From: Segetibacter sp. 3557_3
GTDB taxonomy: Bacteria > Bacteroidota > Bacteroidia > Chitinophagales > Chitinophagaceae
Reading direction: 5' to 3'
Length of the DNA stretch: 64,000 nucleotides
Assembly: GCF_004354985.1 (NCBI RefSeq)
Contig: NZ_SMSK01000025.1
Location: forward strand, 1 to 64,000
Shown: positions 54,070 through 62,818 of the stretch, one piece after another
How the letters are laid out: every line of letters begins with the position of its first letter
How positions within the stretch are numbered: position 1 is the stretch's first letter
Program-made: the position numbers and the translations under genes
Notes under the pieces: model-generated
The model's input: only the letters and a program-made list of their open reading frames with translations
Database searches by the model: none
What the model was told of the DNA's origin: nothing

Positions 54070-55401
54070 ATGCAAAAGTGGTTTTTTACCCGTGTTGTTT
54101 TACCCGTTCTTGTTTTATCAATGGCACTGCCGGCACTTGTTTTTAGCCGGCAAAAGCAATTGCCTGCTTTCCCCGGGGCAGAAGGTTACGGCGCATATAC
54201 ACCCGGTGGAAGAGGTGGAAAAGTGTATATCGTAACCAGCCTTCAAGACTCAGGGAAGGGCACCTTTCGCGAGGCATGCGAAGCTGATGGCCCGCGGATC
54301 GTTGTGTTTAACGTGTCGGGTATCATTGACCTGAAGAGCCCATTGGTAATTACCAAACCGTATATCACCATTGCGGGCCAAACAGCTCCGGGCGATGGCA
54401 TTTGTTTAAAGCGGAGAGAGCTGAACATTTTTACCCACGACGTTATCGTGCGGTATATTCGCTCCCGCCCGGGCGATATATCTGGTGCGGAGATGGACGC
54501 CATCAGCGTTGGCAAGGATGCACATGATGTTATCGTGGATCATTGCAGTGCCAACTGGTCGGTTGACGAATGTCTCTCGCCATCCGGTGCCATATACAAT
54601 GTTACGGTTCAGTGGTGCCTCATAGGGCAGTCGCTGCAAAAAAGTGTACATCAGAAGGGCGCACACGGCTTTGGCTCACTGGTGCGTGGCATTGGCGGCA
54701 TAACGCTTCATCATAATTTGTGGATCAACAACACCGCGCGAAATCCACGACTGGGCGATAATTATAACGAACCACCATGGCCCACGATCGATGTACGCAA
54801 TAACGTAATGTATAACTGGGAGCAAATGTGCAGCGGAATGACCGGTGGAAACGTTAGTGCCAACTATGTATTCAACTACCTGAAGCCCGGACCGGCAAGC
54901 AGCAAACGTGCACCCATAATACTCACCGAAACATCTAAAGTAAAGTTTTTCCTGGAGGGCAATATTGTTGAGGGCCGGCCGCAGTTTACCCGTAAGCCCG
55001 AAGCCATGTTTGAGGCAGGGGTTGAAAAAGGGCTGAAATTATTTGAAGTTGTCGCCACCCCGTTTAAAACAGCACCCGTTAAAACCAGCAGCGCACAGCA
55101 GGCTTATAACGATGTTTTGGTAAGCGTTGGCGCAAGCCGCCCGGTACGCGATTCAATAGATGCCTTGTTGATAACACAGGTGCGGACAAACACCGGCAAA
55201 ATGATCGATACCCAGGAAGAAGTGGGTGGATGGCCCAATTACAGGGTGGTTAAGCTACACGTTGACCAGGACGGCGACGGTATTCCCGATGCCTGGGAGA
55301 AAGCACAAGGATTAAACCCTGCAAACAGGGCCGATGCAACGGCGCTTGCAAAAGGTGGCAGTGGTTATACAAACATCGAAGTTTATATCAACGCGCTTTA
55401 A
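54070..55401 (+). CDS. Polysaccharide lyase family 1 (pectate lyase-like)
   Basis: The product is 443 aa with a signal peptide (VVLPVLVLSMALPALVFS). LPAFPGAEGYGAYTPGGRGGKVYIVTSLQDSGKGTFREA and RIVVFNVSGIIDLKSPLVIT, YITIAGQTAPGDGICLKRREL are the standard entry to the bacterial pectate-lyase beta-helix; DAISVGKDAHDVIVDHCSANWSVDECLS contains the calcium-site Asp/Glu group, and HHNLWINNTARNPRLG the catalytic-type Arg. The tail DQDGDGIPDAWEKAQGLNPANRADATALAKGGSGYTNIEVYINAL is a calcium-binding loop plus helix as in secreted Bacteroidota lyases. It should cleave pectate by beta-elimination. Confidence 0.92.
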   Translation: MQKWFFTRVVLPVLVLSMALPALVFSRQKQLPAFPGAEGYGAYTPGGRGGKVYIVTSLQDSGKGTFREACEADGPRIVVFNVSGIIDLKSPLVITKPYITIAGQTAPGDGICLKRRELNIFTHDVIVRYIRSRPGDISGAEMDAISVGKDAHDVIVDHCSANWSVDECLSPSGAIYNVTVQWCLIGQSLQKSVHQKGAHGFGSLVRGIGGITLHHNLWINNTARNPRLGDNYNEPPWPTIDVRNNVMYNWEQMCSGMTGGNVSANYVFNYLKPGPASSKRAPIILTETSKVKFFLEGNIVEGRPQFTRKPEAMFEAGVEKGLKLFEVVATPFKTAPVKTSSAQQAYNDVLVSVGASRPVRDSIDALLITQVRTNTGKMIDTQEEVGGWPNYRVVKLHVDQDGDGIPDAWEKAQGLNPANRADATALAKGGSGYTNIEVYINAL

Positions 55402-55818
55402 GTAAAAAGCTGGCCGATGCACAAGGGAGTCCTTTCAAATGCAAGCCATGGCGTCACACGAATCTGGTCCAGGAATGGATCCCGCTTCGCCAATAATTTT
55501 TTTTGGTACGGGCAGAAGTATCTCAATGGGGCTCCGGTTGTGTCACTCCCTTGTACCGCATCAATGCTATTCACCCGGTTGATTGCCGGGAAAGTTGATT
55601 GGTTTACCTCCTGGCAACCTGGCTGAAAACAGTATGGGTTCAACCGTAATGGCCTATTCCTTTCGTGGTAGCACAAATTCCCATTTTAGCTGGTGGTTCT
55701 GATGTTAACGCGCCGGGTTTTCCACAAGACAGAAGCTGGAAGGTCACGGGTTGAAAACCTCTAAAAACTTCCCTGATCAACATACGTTTCTGATCGTTAC
55801 ACCCTGGCTTAACCGATA
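55402..55818. other. Convergent intergenic stretch
   Basis: 417 bases between the pectate lyase and the oxidoreductase. Short frames on both strands have no recognisable features. Confidence 0.35.
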
Positions 55819-56727
55819 TTAGAATCGATCTTCTATAATCTCTTTGTTGCATGCGGCTCCTGCCATTACACCTGCAGCTACTGCTGTTGCAACTGTACGA
55901 AAGGGCGTAGTGTTGTCGCCACAGGCAAACACACCTTCAACTGTTGTTTTTTGAAGCATATCGGTTTTCAGGTGTCCATGTTCGGTAAGTTCGCAACCCA
56001 GTTGTTGTGGAATATCGCAGCTTTGCGTAAAGGCCGGTCTAGCATATATTGCCTTTATCGAAGTTGATGTGCCATCACGAAATACAATGCTGTTGATGTG
56101 ACCGTTATCGTGCTCAAAGCGCTCTACTTCATGTTCAACGATACGAATATTGTGCTTTTGCAGTTTTGCTGTTTGTTCTTCTGTAAGCGTCGACTCTCCG
56201 TTGGTAAAAAGGGTTAGGTCGCTGGTCCAGTTCCGGATCATCTTTGAAAACTCAAAGCCATAGTCCCCATTGCCCAGTATGCCTGTTTGCTGGTGTTTCA
56301 CTTCGTAGCCATGACAGTAAGGACAATGGATCACACTCGTTCCCCAGCAGGCTGAAAAGCCGGGTATCTCAGGCATAATGTCTTTCACCCCGGTAGCGAA
56401 TATTAATTTGCCGGCGGTAAACGTACCAGCTCCGTTAGTATCAACTTCAAAGCCGTCTGCGCTTTTGCGGCCACCAGTTGCAAGTGCTGTTACGAATGCG
56501 ATGGTATCATAATGGCTAACCTGTTCCTTTGCCAGGGTTGAAATTTCAGCCGGTGTTTTTCCATCTTGTGTAAGAAAGTTGTGTGAATGTGGGGTTTGCC
56601 TGTTGCATGGTTTTCCATCATCTATTACCAGTACATTCCTTAGTGCCCTGCCCAGCGCCATTGCGGCCGAGAGCCCGGAATAACTTCCACCGATGATGAT
56701 TACATCGAAGTTCTTTTTTGTTGTCAT
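55819..56727 (-). CDS. Thioredoxin-reductase-like FAD/NAD(P) oxidoreductase
   Basis: The product is 302 aa. The FAD-binding Rossmann motif is VIIIGGSYSGLSAAMALGRAL; the redox pair is CPYC in SVIHCPYCHGYEV; the second nucleotide site has TGILGNGDYGFEF; and GVFACGDNTTPFRTVATAVAAGVMAG is the FAD-end motif. Length is that of the low-molecular-weight thioredoxin reductase group, but the CPYC context and lack of a nearby thioredoxin suggest a paralogue (some act in disulfide formation or detoxification). A promoter with an overlapping palindrome lies 80-120 bases upstream. Confidence 0.88.
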   Translation of the reverse strand: MTTKKNFDVIIIGGSYSGLSAAMALGRALRNVLVIDDGKPCNRQTPHSHNFLTQDGKTPAEISTLAKEQVSHYDTIAFVTALATGGRKSADGFEVDTNGAGTFTAGKLIFATGVKDIMPEIPGFSACWGTSVIHCPYCHGYEVKHQQTGILGNGDYGFEFSKMIRNWTSDLTLFTNGESTLTEEQTAKLQKHNIRIVEHEVERFEHDNGHINSIVFRDGTSTSIKAIYARPAFTQSCDIPQQLGCELTEHGHLKTDMLQKTTVEGVFACGDNTTPFRTVATAVAAGVMAGAACNKEIIEDRF

Positions 56728-56803
56728 TCAGTTAAGCGTTTAGGTATTAAGGTTGAAGCCAACTCAGCAACAAGCATAAGGATGGATGTTGTTGATCGTG
56801 GTG

Positions 56804-56833
56804 TAAAGGTAATGAATAATTTGGCATTTGCAA
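56804..56833 (-). promoter_or_regulatory. Promoter of the oxidoreductase gene
   Basis: Minus strand: TTG (56831-56833), 19-base spacer, TACCTTTA (56804-56811), a one-mismatch match to the Bacteroidota TTG-N19-TAnnTTTG pattern. The start codon at 56727 is about 70 bases downstream. Confidence 0.55.
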
Positions 56834-56845
56834 CATTGTTGCAAA
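56827..56845. promoter_or_regulatory. Candidate operator palindrome over the -33 box
   Basis: TTTGCAAC-ATT-GTTGCAAA is a perfect 8-bp inverted repeat with a 3-base centre that covers the -33 TTG. A dimeric repressor bound here would block the promoter. The regulator gene is not in the immediate vicinity. Confidence 0.5.
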
Positions 56846-56849
56846 AGTG

Positions 56850-57600
56850 AGAATAGCGCTCATCACTCGTCTTCCCGACAGAGACTCCTTCTTCGTCGGC
56901 AAGGCAAAAACATCACGTCCCATCACTCATCTCTCATTACTCATCTCCCCGATAGCAATTCCTCTTTCGTCAGAATGACAAAAACATCACGTCCTATCAC
57001 TCATCTCTCATCACTCATCTCCCCGACAGCTATTCCCCCTCGTCGGCAAGGCAAAAACATCACGTCTCATCTCTCATAACCCAGACACGGATTACTCCTT
57101 CGTCAGAACGACAAAAACATCACGACTCATCACTCATCTCTTCTAACCGGACTCCCCCTCGTCAGAACGACAAAAACATCACGTCTCATCACTCATCTCT
57201 CATCTCCCGACAGTGATTCCTCCCTCGGCAGAATGACAAAAACATCACGTCTCATCACTCATCTCTCATCACTCATCTCTTCTAACCGGACTCCCCCTCG
57301 TCAGAACGACAAAAACATCACGTCCCATCATTCATCTCTCATCTCCCCGACAGTGATTCCTCCCTCGGCAGAATGACAAAAACATCACGTCTCACCACTC
57401 ATCTCTCATAACTCATCTCTACCTCCGGGATCCCTCTTTCGTCGAAACGACAAAAACATTACCTCTCATCACTCATCTCCCCGAAACGGATTCCGCCTTC
57501 GTCGAAATGACAAACCATCACGTCTCATCACTCATCTCTCATCACTCATATCTACCTCCGGGACTCCTCCTTTGTCGAAATGGCTCATCTCCCCGATTGG
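56850..57600. repeat. Degenerate tandem repeat tract
   Basis: About ten imperfect units of 60-85 bases. Each has CGTC(A/G)(G/A)AA(C/T)GACAAAAACATCACG followed by a variable number of (C/T)CATC(A)CTCATCTCT blocks and a short variable segment ending in ATTCCTCC or ACTCCCCC. CAAAAACAT copies lie near 56888, 56973, 57053, 57113, 57173, 57240, 57310, 57380 and 57451, with a decayed one near 57511. No frame spans the tract and it is intergenic. It may be a slippage-grown intergenic repeat. Confidence 0.8.
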
Positions 57601-57770
57601 GAAAAAAATCCAAAATCTGAATACTCCCATTGCAATTTATCTGAATTACTGTCGTTTTAACTACTGTTATTAAATGACCCGATCTAAAACCATTTGATAT
57701 CTAATCGCAGCATTGCGACGGTATCCGGTGCTAATGGACTTCCGGCTAAAATTGATAAATCCGTACCAAC

Positions 57771-59357
57771 ATGAAAAAAATGTCAATGCTGCTGTTGCTG
57801 TTGCAGGTAGCAATCGTATCGAAAGTTTGCAGCCAAAGTGTGGCCATCAATGCAAACGGCGCAACCGGTCATTCAAGTGCAATGCTTGATGTGGCCTCAA
57901 CTACAAGTGGAATTCTCATACCACGAATGACCCTGGCCCAGAAGGTCGCAATCGCCGGTCCAACCGAAGGTTTGATGGTGTACCAGACAGATGGCGTTAA
58001 AGGTTTTTACTACTACAATGGTTCCGTATGGACGCTGCTTTCACTGGCATCAGCTAATCAGTGGGCAACTACCGGTAATGCAGGAACATCATGGAACACC
58101 AACTTCCTGGGTACATCGGACAACGTTAGCCTGCGTTTACGTACAAATAACATTCAACGTTTAATTGTCGACAGTTTAGGAAACATGGGGGTAGGTACAT
58201 CATCCCCTTCGCACAGGCTACAGGTATCATCAGCTGCAAATCCCCTGGCCCTTGATGGTCTTCAAACCGGTTCAACGGCAGACAGTATCTTAACAGTTTC
58301 CAATGGTGTTGTGAGAAGATTATTGCCATCGGCACTCACCCCATCTTCCAACGCATGGGCACTTGCAGGAAATACCGGTTCGCTAACCAGCCGGTTGGGT
58401 ACCACCGGCAATTTTGACCTTCCGCTGATTGCCAACAATACCACACAGATGACCATAACCGCTTCGGGCAACGTTGGCATAGGCAGCACGGACTTCGATG
58501 TTGATCAACCTGAAAAATTGCTTATTGATGCCGGTACTACCGCAACAAATAACCTGATTGGAGCATATGCCAATATAAATAGTTATGCACAGATCGGAGT
58601 GCAAAATACCAACCCTGGTAACAACGCCAGTTCCGACATCGTAGCTACCGCAGATAATGGAACAAATACAACGAACTATATTGATATGGGTATCAATAGT
58701 TCCGGTTACGCAAATAACGCTTCCAACATTTTGAACCGCCCCAACGTTGGTTACTTATATACCAATGCAACATCCGACTTCTTTATCGGTAACGGTGCAA
58801 CAGGGCAGGGAATGGTGCTTTTTACGAATAGTGGCGCAGCAGGCAACCTTACCGCCAACGGTAATGAAGCAATGCGTATAGATGGCAACGGCAACATCGG
58901 TATTGGCGGAACATCAAGAAACAACCAGGGCATTGTTACAACCAATCCTGAAAAGCTGGTGGTTCAGGGCAACATCGTTCCAAGAACAAACAACACTGGT
59001 ACCCTTGGCACCGTAACCTATAAATGGAATGCTGTTTATGCTACAAACGGAACAATTCAAACATCAGACAGCCGCTTAAAGACCAACGTACAAAATCTGA
59101 ACTACGGTCTTAAAGAAGTGCTTGCCATGCAACCGGTAAGCTATAACTGGATTGAAAATCCAACAGCCGGTAACAAAATAGGTTTGATTGCACAAGAAGT
59201 AAAAAAATTGGTTCCTGAAGTAGTTGCAGGCGATGAAACAAAAGAGAAACTAGGGATGAACTATGCAGAATTGGTCCCTGTGTTGATCAATGCCATCAAA
59301 GAACAACAAAAACAAATTGACGGGCTTAAGGCGATCGTTGCCAATCTTCAAAGGTAG
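57771..59357 (+). CDS. Surface/exported protein with C-terminal S74 endosialidase chaperone
   Basis: The product is 528 aa. A signal peptide (MSMLLLLLQVAIVSKVCSQ) precedes repeated VAINANGATGHSSAMLDVASTTSGILIPRMT-type head sequence and several tail-fibre-like units (NMGVGTSSPSHRLQV, NVGIGSTDFDVDQPEKLLI, NIGIGGTSRNNQGIV, NPEKLVVQGNIVPRTNNTGTLGT). The C-terminal intramolecular chaperone has the Ser/Lys-type cleavage block TSDSRLKTNVQNLNYGL, followed by GLIAQEVKKLVPEVV and the helical NYAELVPVLINAIKEQQKQI. The protein likely trimerises into a fibre and releases its chaperone by self-cleavage. Common as cell-surface fibres in Bacteroidota. Confidence 0.9.
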   Translation: MKKMSMLLLLLQVAIVSKVCSQSVAINANGATGHSSAMLDVASTTSGILIPRMTLAQKVAIAGPTEGLMVYQTDGVKGFYYYNGSVWTLLSLASANQWATTGNAGTSWNTNFLGTSDNVSLRLRTNNIQRLIVDSLGNMGVGTSSPSHRLQVSSAANPLALDGLQTGSTADSILTVSNGVVRRLLPSALTPSSNAWALAGNTGSLTSRLGTTGNFDLPLIANNTTQMTITASGNVGIGSTDFDVDQPEKLLIDAGTTATNNLIGAYANINSYAQIGVQNTNPGNNASSDIVATADNGTNTTNYIDMGINSSGYANNASNILNRPNVGYLYTNATSDFFIGNGATGQGMVLFTNSGAAGNLTANGNEAMRIDGNGNIGIGGTSRNNQGIVTTNPEKLVVQGNIVPRTNNTGTLGTVTYKWNAVYATNGTIQTSDSRLKTNVQNLNYGLKEVLAMQPVSYNWIENPTAGNKIGLIAQEVKKLVPEVVAGDETKEKLGMNYAELVPVLINAIKEQQKQIDGLKAIVANLQR

Positions 59358-59581
59358 TAAGCCGTGGTTCAAGGTTGGGTAAGCAGGTTGTTCAGCTTTT
59401 TTGACCCTGCTCGAGGCCGCAATGATTTTCAAATCATGAAAAAACGTAATCACCACCTATCAAACAATATAAAGCAGTTGCTCTCTTAAGTATCAACCCA
59501 CAAGCGAAATAAACTGACCATTACAACTTAATAATACAGGGAAGAGACTGTAACCATGGAACTCCCATTATTATATATCAT

Positions 59582-60253
59582 ATGAGTCAACCAGTAGCAA
59601 AAAGTATCGACATCTTCTTAACCCTCGATCAATTGGTGGTCGAGGGTTATTTCAACAAACACGATCCGGCTCCAATTTACAAGCGCCAGCTTAGCCACCA
59701 CTTTCTGGAGTATATCATGACGTCGGTGAAGTCAGCAAAAAGGCATTCTGTTATTTTTTATAAGCTCAAGTGTAAAAGCGAACTCGACAAACAATACGCG
59801 GAACCTGTGATGTATGCTGTAAGGAGCCACTTCAAAGAAAAGCTCGAAGAAAGGATGTACCAGTTCACAAAGTTCAAGCGCCGGTCTTGGCTGGTACTTG
59901 CAATTAGCATTTCTGTCGTAGTCATTTTTCATAGCATCCTTCCTTTTATCATCAATGAAGAAAATGCTGTCCACACCGGGCTTGTAAATAGCCTGGATAT
60001 CTTTAGCTGGGTAATGTTGTGGCACCCGATTGATGAGCTTATTTTCCACTGGAACCCACATCTAAAAGACATTTCACTATTGAGAAAGCTGGCCAACTCC
60101 GAAGTAATCCTTCTTGCCAATAACGACAAAAAGGTTGTCACTGAGAGTAAGCTAATCTACCAAAATGATAGTGGTCTTATTGTCAATGGTGCTCATCGGC
60201 TCTCACCTGATGCCGAAAAGATAAAAGAGGTTCGCGACCGTGCATTGCTGTAA
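59582..60253 (+). CDS. Hypothetical membrane protein, 223 aa
   Basis: ATG 59582. The N-terminal 100 residues are soluble and basic (IDIFLTLDQLVVEGYFNKHDPAPIYKRQLSHHFLEYIMTSVKSAKRHS). One clear membrane helix (SWLVLAISISVVVIFHSILPFII), with a second possible amphipathic stretch (LVNSLDIFSWVMLWHPIDELIF), is followed by a soluble end. The family is not recognised. It lies 110 bases before the hybrid kinase on the same strand, so it may be an accessory of that system. Confidence 0.6.
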   Translation: MSQPVAKSIDIFLTLDQLVVEGYFNKHDPAPIYKRQLSHHFLEYIMTSVKSAKRHSVIFYKLKCKSELDKQYAEPVMYAVRSHFKEKLEERMYQFTKFKRRSWLVLAISISVVVIFHSILPFIINEENAVHTGLVNSLDIFSWVMLWHPIDELIFHWNPHLKDISLLRKLANSEVILLANNDKKVVTESKLIYQNDSGLIVNGAHRLSPDAEKIKEVRDRALL

Positions 60254-60363
60254 TGCAGATCCGGACGAGTTCCTTACAAATGCAGATCAACTAAGTATTG
60301 ACCTGCTAGTACCAGTCACGATCATGTTACACGCTCTTACAAACCTCAAAACCACCCGCAGCT

Positions 60364-62196
60364 ATGCACGTTGAATATAATACCGCTATAATTATGATAG
60401 GAAATATCTTCCTTGACGCTCTTTGGCAATCATGGTGGCTTTATGCACTTTTTTCAATAGGTGCGATTACAGGTATGGCAATCTTTTTTCAAAGCCGGAT
60501 CAATAAACTAAAGTTTCACAAAGCTGATCTCGAAAGACAGGTACTTGAGCGCAGCGGTTTGCTCGAATATGCCCGCCAAAGCGAGGAGCAGGCACGTGAA
60601 CAGGCTGAAGCAGCTAACCGCAGTAAAAGCATGGTGCTCGCAAAACTAAACCACCAAATTCGAACACCCATGAGTTCGGTGATCGGTATGGCTTCGCTCC
60701 TGAACGATACTCAACTAACAACTGAACAGCGTACGTATACCGACAATATCCTGGTATCCGGCGATGGTCTGCTCAGCGAGATCAACGACATACTTATGAA
60801 GGACATCCTCGAGTATTCGAAATTTGAGTCCGGTAAAGAATTGGACTGCAAAGATTTTGAACTCCGCAGGTGTATTGAGGATGTTTTCGAAGTGTTTGCT
60901 TCCAGGTCAGCAGGTACAGGGCTGGATCTGATATACCTTATCGATGACAATGTTCCGGGCCAGGTGGTAGGTGATGCACTACGGTTGAAACAGGTATTAA
61001 TGAACCTTGTTGATAACGCTTTCAGGTTCACCTCAGCAGGTGAGATTGTTATTGCTGTTCACCTGGTGGGCCACGATGAAGAAGGGCGTGTAATCCTCAG
61101 CTTCGAAGTGCGTGACACGGGTAACGGAATTTCTACAAGTAAACAACTGAAGCTTTCGAAAGAACTGGCAAATAATGATCCTTTATACCAGTATGAAATC
61201 ATGGGGGTATCACTCATCATTTGTAAAAAATTAATCGGTCTGATGGATGGTAAACTGCAGGTTGACAGCAAGCCGGATGATGGCTCTACTTTCAGGTTCA
61301 ATATAAAGGCTGGTGTTAGTCACCAACGTTTGTATGCCCAAAAGCATGACCAGATGGCCGGCATTGAAGGCAAAAAGGTGTTGGTGGTAGAAGATAACCT
61401 GACACTCTGCAACGTTCTGAAAAACGAACTTGCACAATTAAAGCTGAAGCCGTCTTTTACAACAACGGGTGAGCGGGCTTTGGAAATAATCGACCGTTAC
61501 GGCGACTTTGATCTGGTGATTACAGATAATGATCTTGGCTCCATTTCAGGTATCAACCTCGCGCAATCCATTCGTAAACACCATCCTGACTTGCCTGTCA
61601 TCCTGTTGGGTAAACACGGCTGTCACAGTCATCATCAGTTCCCTTCCTTGTTTGCTGCAGTAATTCCAAAACCGTTGAAATACCATGTGTTCTGCAACGA
61701 GGTCTCAACTGCCCTGAAGCAGAAGAAAAAGGAGGGTGCGCCTGATCAAAATAGTGTCAAACAGGTTTTGTCCGAGGATTTTGCACAACAGTATCCATTA
61801 AACATCCTGCTTGCAGAAGATGACCTGATGAACCAGCTTTGGATCACCACGGTGTTGAATAAACTGGGCTATAAGCCAACCACGGTGAAGGATGGCAAAG
61901 AGGTATTGGAGATCGTCAGCCAGAACAGTTATAATATCATCCTGATGGATGTGCAGATGCCGGAGATGGATGGCCTTGAAGCTACCCGGATGATACGGCT
62001 TTGTATCGATGTACAACCCATCATTATCGCTATGACCGCCAACAACCTCCAGGGTGACCGCGAAGAATGTCTGAGAGCCGGGATGGATGATTATATCAGC
62101 AAACCATTGAACCTTGAAGAACTGGCCAAAATGCTCGAAAAATGGCACCAGGCATCAAGTGGTGTTAACCATCAATATGCCGGAACGCTCGGTTAG
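60364..62196 (+). CDS. Hybrid sensor histidine kinase with two receiver domains
   Basis: The product is 610 aa. One N-terminal membrane helix (WWLYALFSIGAITGMAIFFQSRI), a short coiled linker, HisKA with His97 in VLAKLNHQIRTPMSSVIGMASLL, and an ATPase with N box MNLVDNAFRFT, G1 VRDTGNGIS and a poor G2 (EIMGVSLIICKKL where GLGLAI is usual). Two receivers follow: REC1 VLVVEDN...DLVITDNDLG (PKPLKYH) and REC2 ILLAEDD...IILMDVQMPEMDG (SKPLNLEEL). There is no periplasmic sensor domain, so input may come from the membrane or a partner such as the 59582 protein. INDILMKDILEYSKFESG contains a 5-residue insertion that doubles the DIL motif. Confidence 0.92.
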   Translation: MHVEYNTAIIMIGNIFLDALWQSWWLYALFSIGAITGMAIFFQSRINKLKFHKADLERQVLERSGLLEYARQSEEQAREQAEAANRSKSMVLAKLNHQIRTPMSSVIGMASLLNDTQLTTEQRTYTDNILVSGDGLLSEINDILMKDILEYSKFESGKELDCKDFELRRCIEDVFEVFASRSAGTGLDLIYLIDDNVPGQVVGDALRLKQVLMNLVDNAFRFTSAGEIVIAVHLVGHDEEGRVILSFEVRDTGNGISTSKQLKLSKELANNDPLYQYEIMGVSLIICKKLIGLMDGKLQVDSKPDDGSTFRFNIKAGVSHQRLYAQKHDQMAGIEGKKVLVVEDNLTLCNVLKNELAQLKLKPSFTTTGERALEIIDRYGDFDLVITDNDLGSISGINLAQSIRKHHPDLPVILLGKHGCHSHHQFPSLFAAVIPKPLKYHVFCNEVSTALKQKKKEGAPDQNSVKQVLSEDFAQQYPLNILLAEDDLMNQLWITTVLNKLGYKPTTVKDGKEVLEIVSQNSYNIILMDVQMPEMDGLEATRMIRLCIDVQPIIIAMTANNLQGDREECLRAGMDDYISKPLNLEELAKMLEKWHQASSGVNHQYAGTLG

Positions 62197-62270
62197 TTGG
62201 ATTATATCGGGATAAACTTTTCATACAAACGGGCATAGCAATCTACATTGATTTATTACGATAGGAGATC

Positions 62271-62301
62271 AGGTGCAGTCTAAAAAACTGCACCTTTTTT
62301 T
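62271..62301 (+). terminator. Intrinsic terminator after hybrid kinase
   Basis: AGGTGCAGT (62271-62279) and ACTGCACCT (62287-62295) form a perfect 9-bp stem followed by a T-run. It ends the kinase transcript. Confidence 0.85.
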
Positions 62302-62814
62302 ATTGTACAAAACCCATTATACATGCGGGTTCCGGCTTTCCATTGGGAGGCATGTAGCAGAACCTCTAATTATCAAAATGGGTAGATGCAAAGTTTCCCT
62401 CAGCCGATAGCCGGCCATGCCCTTTCGCCGGATCATTTCGGATATCGGATTAGAGGATAGAACACGGCGTTCCCTTTTCTGCTAATCTCCTATCGGCTGT
62501 AAATGGTTAGCCCGCTTATCCAAAAAGCAAGAAAGATCCTTCTAGCATGGTTCCTAATCAGCAGGCACCTTCAGCCATTAAAGCTTCGAACCCTTCCGTT
62601 TCGATGCACCGAACCCTGTGTGATTTTCGTGGCGCCGGGCGATGCTCTTTTCAGCATAGGGCAGCTTTCCTTTCCTCTTTTCAAGAACTTCTGCTAGAAA
62701 GTTCCTCCATATTTTGCGCCATTTGAAACGCCCAGAAGTATACGCTTGTCGCTTCCTCGCATCTGGTTTAATCTAGTAATTGTAAGCCTGGTTTGGGAAC
62801 TGTTTACGGAAAAA
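62302..62814. other. Gap before the hairpin array
   Basis: About 510 bases with no convincing gene; the 62503-62697 plus frame has no features. ATCTCCTATCG (62485-62495) is the inverse of CGATAGGAGAT (62259-62269), a long-range inverted repeat of 11 bases. Confidence 0.35.
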
Positions 62815-62818
62815 TTGG

